Shown one piece after another: positions 6,564 through 8,572 of a stretch of 8,572 bases of DNA. The notes below the pieces were generated by a model. The model was not told where the DNA came from. It made no database searches and saw only the letters and a list, made by a program, of their open reading frames with translations. Origin of the DNA: Microbacteriaceae bacterium (GTDB taxonomy: Bacteria; Actinomycetota; Actinomycetes; Actinomycetales; Microbacteriaceae); NCBI GenBank assembly GCA_023254555.1, contig JALRLI010000044.1:1-8572 (forward strand), read 5' to 3'. The translations under genes were made by a program, and so were the position numbers. Numbering within the stretch: the stretch's first letter is position 1; every line of letters starts with the position of its first letter.

Positions 6564-7028
6564 ATGAAAGCGCAGATACCAATCCAGCTCCGTTTTGGTG
6601 ATCTCGACGCCTATGGCCACGTGAACAACGTTGCGGTGGCTGGAATCCTTGAAGAAGCGAGGACCAGGGTTATTTGGAGTGCTGACGCTCCAAACGAAAT
6701 GAACTTCTCGCAGCATTTCTCGCTCACTGACAAAGATAAATACCTGCTGATAGCCAGCCAGAGTATCGATTACCACCGGATGATGCCGTACACCCCTCAT
6801 CCTGTGATGGTTGCCCTATGGGTTGGGAAAATTGGAGGGAGCAGCTTCGAATTTCACTGCCAGATCCGAAGCTCGCAGGGCGACGATGCTCTCTATGCTC
6901 AAGCGGTTATCACGATCGTGCTCGTTGATGCTGAAACGGAGAGGCCACTCAGAATCTCAGAGGCCGCAAGAGCTGATCTGCAGCTATGGCAAGATGAGCC
7001 GCTGAAGCTCGGTCGGGCGAAGTCGTGA
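6564..7028 (+). CDS. Acyl-CoA thioesterase, hotdog fold (4HBT/YbgC-like)
   Basis: This is a small cytoplasmic thioesterase predicted to hydrolyse an acyl- or aroyl-CoA of unknown chain. The 154-residue length suits a single hotdog domain. The diagnostic segment is RFGDLDAYGHVNN at residues 10-22. Asp15 aligns with catalytic Asp17 of Pseudomonas 4-hydroxybenzoyl-CoA thioesterase, and the G-H-V-N-N loop is typical of the acyl-CoA branch. The helix ILEEARTRVIW follows at 28-38, and strands with a conserved SIDYHRMMPY turn lie at 67-76. It starts 32 nt after ettA with a weak upstream GAGTGG and ends in a GTGA overlap with the next gene, so it is probably in the ettA transcript. The substrate cannot be read from the sequence. 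Confidence 0.92.
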   Translation: MKAQIPIQLRFGDLDAYGHVNNVAVAGILEEARTRVIWSADAPNEMNFSQHFSLTDKDKYLLIASQSIDYHRMMPYTPHPVMVALWVGKIGGSSFEFHCQIRSSQGDDALYAQAVITIVLVDAETERPLRISEAARADLQLWQDEPLKLGRAKS

Positions 7029-7678
7029 AGTTTGCTGATACCGAGAGCTTGAGTGATTTTCGGCTCTTCCTTGAGCGCTCGATGCCAGTAACCGATTCAG
7101 TGGTGAGGCTTACTCTCTCGGAGGATGTTTTGCGCATCACTGTGTGCACATTTGCCCCATTCGGCCTTCTCGACGAAGCGCCGACAGTACTCGGGATGAG
7201 AATTATGCATGCCACTGACTCAGAGCCTTTCGACGCGTTAGTCTCCACTCGGGGCATGCTCGATCGCATCGCGCATCTTTCTTACGGAGAACTTGAGTTA
7301 GGCATCCCACCTATGCGTGAGAGTGCGGCTTGGGTTGGCATCGACCCGCCGAAGGGTGGTTGGGAAAAAATTGGCGAACTTGATGTCGCCTTGCTGTCGA
7401 AGGATGCGCTCGCTGGTATTGAAGAAGTCGCGGAGGCATTGCCGCACAGCCCAGGTGACTTAGTCGTTCGAGATGTCCGTTCTCGAGTGTGGAATGCTCC
7501 GATTGAAATGGGCAGTGAGCCTGACAAACAGAAGGTCGCAGTTCCTCGATCGGTAGCGTTCACCGGGCACATGCTGGGTTTTTTGAGCGCGGGAGAGTCC
7601 GCGCAACTTTTTGAGTCGGGAAACTGGCTGAGGCTATCTACTGCTCTCGGGCACGTTCTCGTGGGCCGCCGAAACTGA
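7025..7678 (+). CDS. Hypothetical protein coupled to the thioesterase
   Basis: I do not recognise this 217-residue protein. It begins with GTG, whose last two bases are part of the thioesterase TGA stop (4-nt overlap), a classic sign of translational coupling. It has no signal peptide, membrane span, cysteine cluster or nucleotide-binding motif. Visible features are a mixed alpha/beta pattern, LRITVCTFAPFGLLDE near 36-51, a Pro/Trp-rich middle (GIPPMRES at 93-100, WVGIDPPKGGWEKIGELD at 103-120), and a C-terminal segment AFTGHMLGFLSAG at 178-190 followed by WLRLSTALGHVLVGRRN. Coding is supported by length, tight packing and codon use like its neighbours. It converges with the globin gene, 7 nt apart. 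I recall a similar gene between thioesterase and globin in other actinobacteria, unverified. Confidence 0.8.
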   Translation: MKFADTESLSDFRLFLERSMPVTDSVVRLTLSEDVLRITVCTFAPFGLLDEAPTVLGMRIMHATDSEPFDALVSTRGMLDRIAHLSYGELELGIPPMRESAAWVGIDPPKGGWEKIGELDVALLSKDALAGIEEVAEALPHSPGDLVVRDVRSRVWNAPIEMGSEPDKQKVAVPRSVAFTGHMLGFLSAGESAQLFESGNWLRLSTALGHVLVGRRN

Positions 7679-7692
7679 TTGGGCGTCAATCA
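7676..7692. terminator. Small inverted repeat across both convergent stop codons
   Basis: TGATTG (7676-7681) pairs with CAATCA (7687-7692) around the loop GGCGT. The repeat includes the plus-strand TGA stop of the hypothetical gene and the minus-strand stop of the globin gene. As a symmetrical structure it could serve both directions. The stem is only 6 bp and AT rich with no T-run, so this is a weak call. Confidence 0.3.
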
Positions 7693-8141
7693 AAGACATT
7701 GACCATGGCGTGGGCTGCGCGGTCGAGATAATCGATCAGCGTTTCTTCGTGCAAGGGTGAGAGCTTTGCCTTCGCCACGGCATCCCGCATATGCGTCAAC
7801 CATCTGTCCCGAGCGTCAGGGTTTATGTGGAAAGGAGCGTGCCGTAACCTCAGTCTCGGATGACCGCGCAATTCAGAATACGTTGCCGGTCCACCCCAAT
7901 ACTGCTCCAAGAACATGCACAGCCGGGTTTTTGCCCCTTCAATATCCTCCTTCGGATACATTTCGAAGAGAATTGGATCTTTCTGAACCGAGTCGTAGAA
8001 ACGATCAACAATTCCAGCAAACGTATCGTGACCACCTACCTGGTCGTAAAAAGATGTGATGACACTTTCGCCCATTTCGCCATTGCGCAGAGTCATCCGA
8101 GTTACAGGCTGATTTTCAGCGGTCGAATCATTCTGAGACAT
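7686..8141 (-). CDS. Group II truncated haemoglobin (trHbO/GlbO type)
   Basis: This is a haem protein that binds oxygen or other diatomic gases. Proposed roles in the family are oxygen chemistry, detoxification of NO or peroxide, and support of respiration. The body matches Mycobacterium tuberculosis trHbO, including MFLEQYWGGPATYSE at 76-90 and RGHPRLRLRHAPF at 92-104. Key residues, counted from the ATG at 8141 (151 aa), are Tyr49 (B10), Tyr62 (CD1), proximal His101 and Trp114 (G8), the group II signature. About 26 residues precede the usual globin start (SFYDQVGG). Downstream ATGs at 8096 and 8075 would shorten this, and none has a good ribosome site. A longer frame from 8198 is unlikely because it would overlap mscS by 71 nt. 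The chosen start overlaps the mscS end by 14 nt. Confidence 0.94.
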   Translation of the reverse strand: MSQNDSTAENQPVTRMTLRNGEMGESVITSFYDQVGGHDTFAGIVDRFYDSVQKDPILFEMYPKEDIEGAKTRLCMFLEQYWGGPATYSELRGHPRLRLRHAPFHINPDARDRWLTHMRDAVAKAKLSPLHEETLIDYLDRAAHAMVNVFD

Positions 8142-8572
8142 CAGTCGGCCACTGTCTGAGAATAAAAGCTGATTTATCTGGAGCAAACCTAATGCCAAGG
8201 GCGTCGAACTTTGTTTTCATTGCCTCACGGATGGCTCTCTCTACGGTGTCTTGCTCATCCGCCGCAGTCTTGACCGTAACCCGAACGGTTGCACGGTCCT
8301 CACTGATGTGGTTCAGCCCAGAGCCTACTTCTGGGGCGCCAGAAACCTTGGCTCGAATTTCTTCGCTCGCCACCACCTCATTGGCGACCGCCTCCAGCAC
8401 AGATTTCACCTCAGCTAAATTCGTTTCTGGCTCAACACTGACATCAACGATTGCCCGGCCCCAGCCATGTGACGAGTTTCCGAGCTTGAGAATTTCGCCG
8501 TTGCGAATGAACCACAACGTTCCATCAAATGCCCGAACCTGAGTGATACGGATTCCAACCACCTCGACTGTT
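8128..8572 (-). CDS. MscS-family mechanosensitive ion channel, C-terminal part (N-terminus outside window)
   Basis: This is the cytoplasmic end of a small-conductance mechanosensitive channel that vents solutes during osmotic downshock. The frame stays open to the window edge, so the membrane helices and pore helix lie beyond it. About 148 residues are visible. The first, T-V-E-V-V-G-I-R-I-T followed by VRAFDGTLWFIRNGEILKLGN, is the MscS beta domain, with R-N-G-E-I in the place of the usual P-N-G turn. A charged alpha/beta domain follows (AIVDVSVEPETN to RVTVKTAADEQDTVERAIREAMKTKFD), ending WPTDVSE. A GTG near 8562 lies in the middle of the beta domain and is not the real start. It overlaps the globin start by 14 nt and probably heads a shared minus-strand transcript. 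Confidence 0.92.
   Translation of the reverse strand, partial: TVEVVGIRITQVRAFDGTLWFIRNGEILKLGNSSHGWGRAIVDVSVEPETNLAEVKSVLEAVANEVVASEEIRAKVSGAPEVGSGLNHISEDRATVRVTVKTAADEQDTVERAIREAMKTKFDALGIRFAPDKSAFILRQWPTDVSE

Noticed and set aside
8142..8198. Longer globin frame starting at 8198
   Set aside because: It would overlap mscS by 71 nt and add 19 residues unlike any globin N-terminus I know.

Overview
The window looks like ordinary chromosomal core sequence from an actinobacterium, most likely a Microbacteriaceae-type organism with moderate GC (close to half by eye, low for that family, as in Luna-cluster freshwater lineages). This assignment rests on recalled protein resemblances (DnaE1-type polymerase tail, group II truncated haemoglobin, an EttA neighbourhood with a second SSB gene and an actinobacterial MscS) and not on a search. 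I see no mobile element, CRISPR array, tRNA, rRNA, phage gene or tandem repeat. Codon use looks even across all genes. No intergenic stretch exceeds about 160 bases.

Left block, plus strand, 1-3553: the 3' part of dnaE (replicative DNA polymerase III alpha subunit, 5' end outside the window), then an alpha/beta hydrolase whose open frame starts inside the dnaE end, then nadE (ammonia-type NAD synthetase), then msrA (methionine sulfoxide reductase A). Spacings are an overlap, 30 nt, and a 10-nt overlap, so the hydrolase, nadE and msrA are probably co-transcribed, possibly with dnaE.

Middle block, plus strand, 3554-7678: a 161-nt spacer with an 11-bp stem-loop precedes a single-stranded DNA-binding protein gene. 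A second hairpin, a possible terminator, follows. Next come a one-span membrane protein of unknown function, ettA (ABC-F ribosome-associated ATPase), a hotdog-fold acyl-CoA thioesterase and an unrecognised 217-residue protein joined to the thioesterase by a 4-nt GTGA overlap.

Right block, minus strand, 7686-8572: a group II truncated haemoglobin and, upstream of it, the C-terminal part of an MscS-family mechanosensitive channel cut by the window edge. The two genes overlap by 14 nt. The plus and minus blocks converge with 7 nt between stop codons, and a small inverted repeat spans both stops.

I do not find a previously undescribed multi-gene system. The least explained items are the two unknown proteins (4302-4829 and 7025-7678), the tail of the secondary SSB, and the hairpins at 3649-3689, 4236-4258 and 7676-7692.
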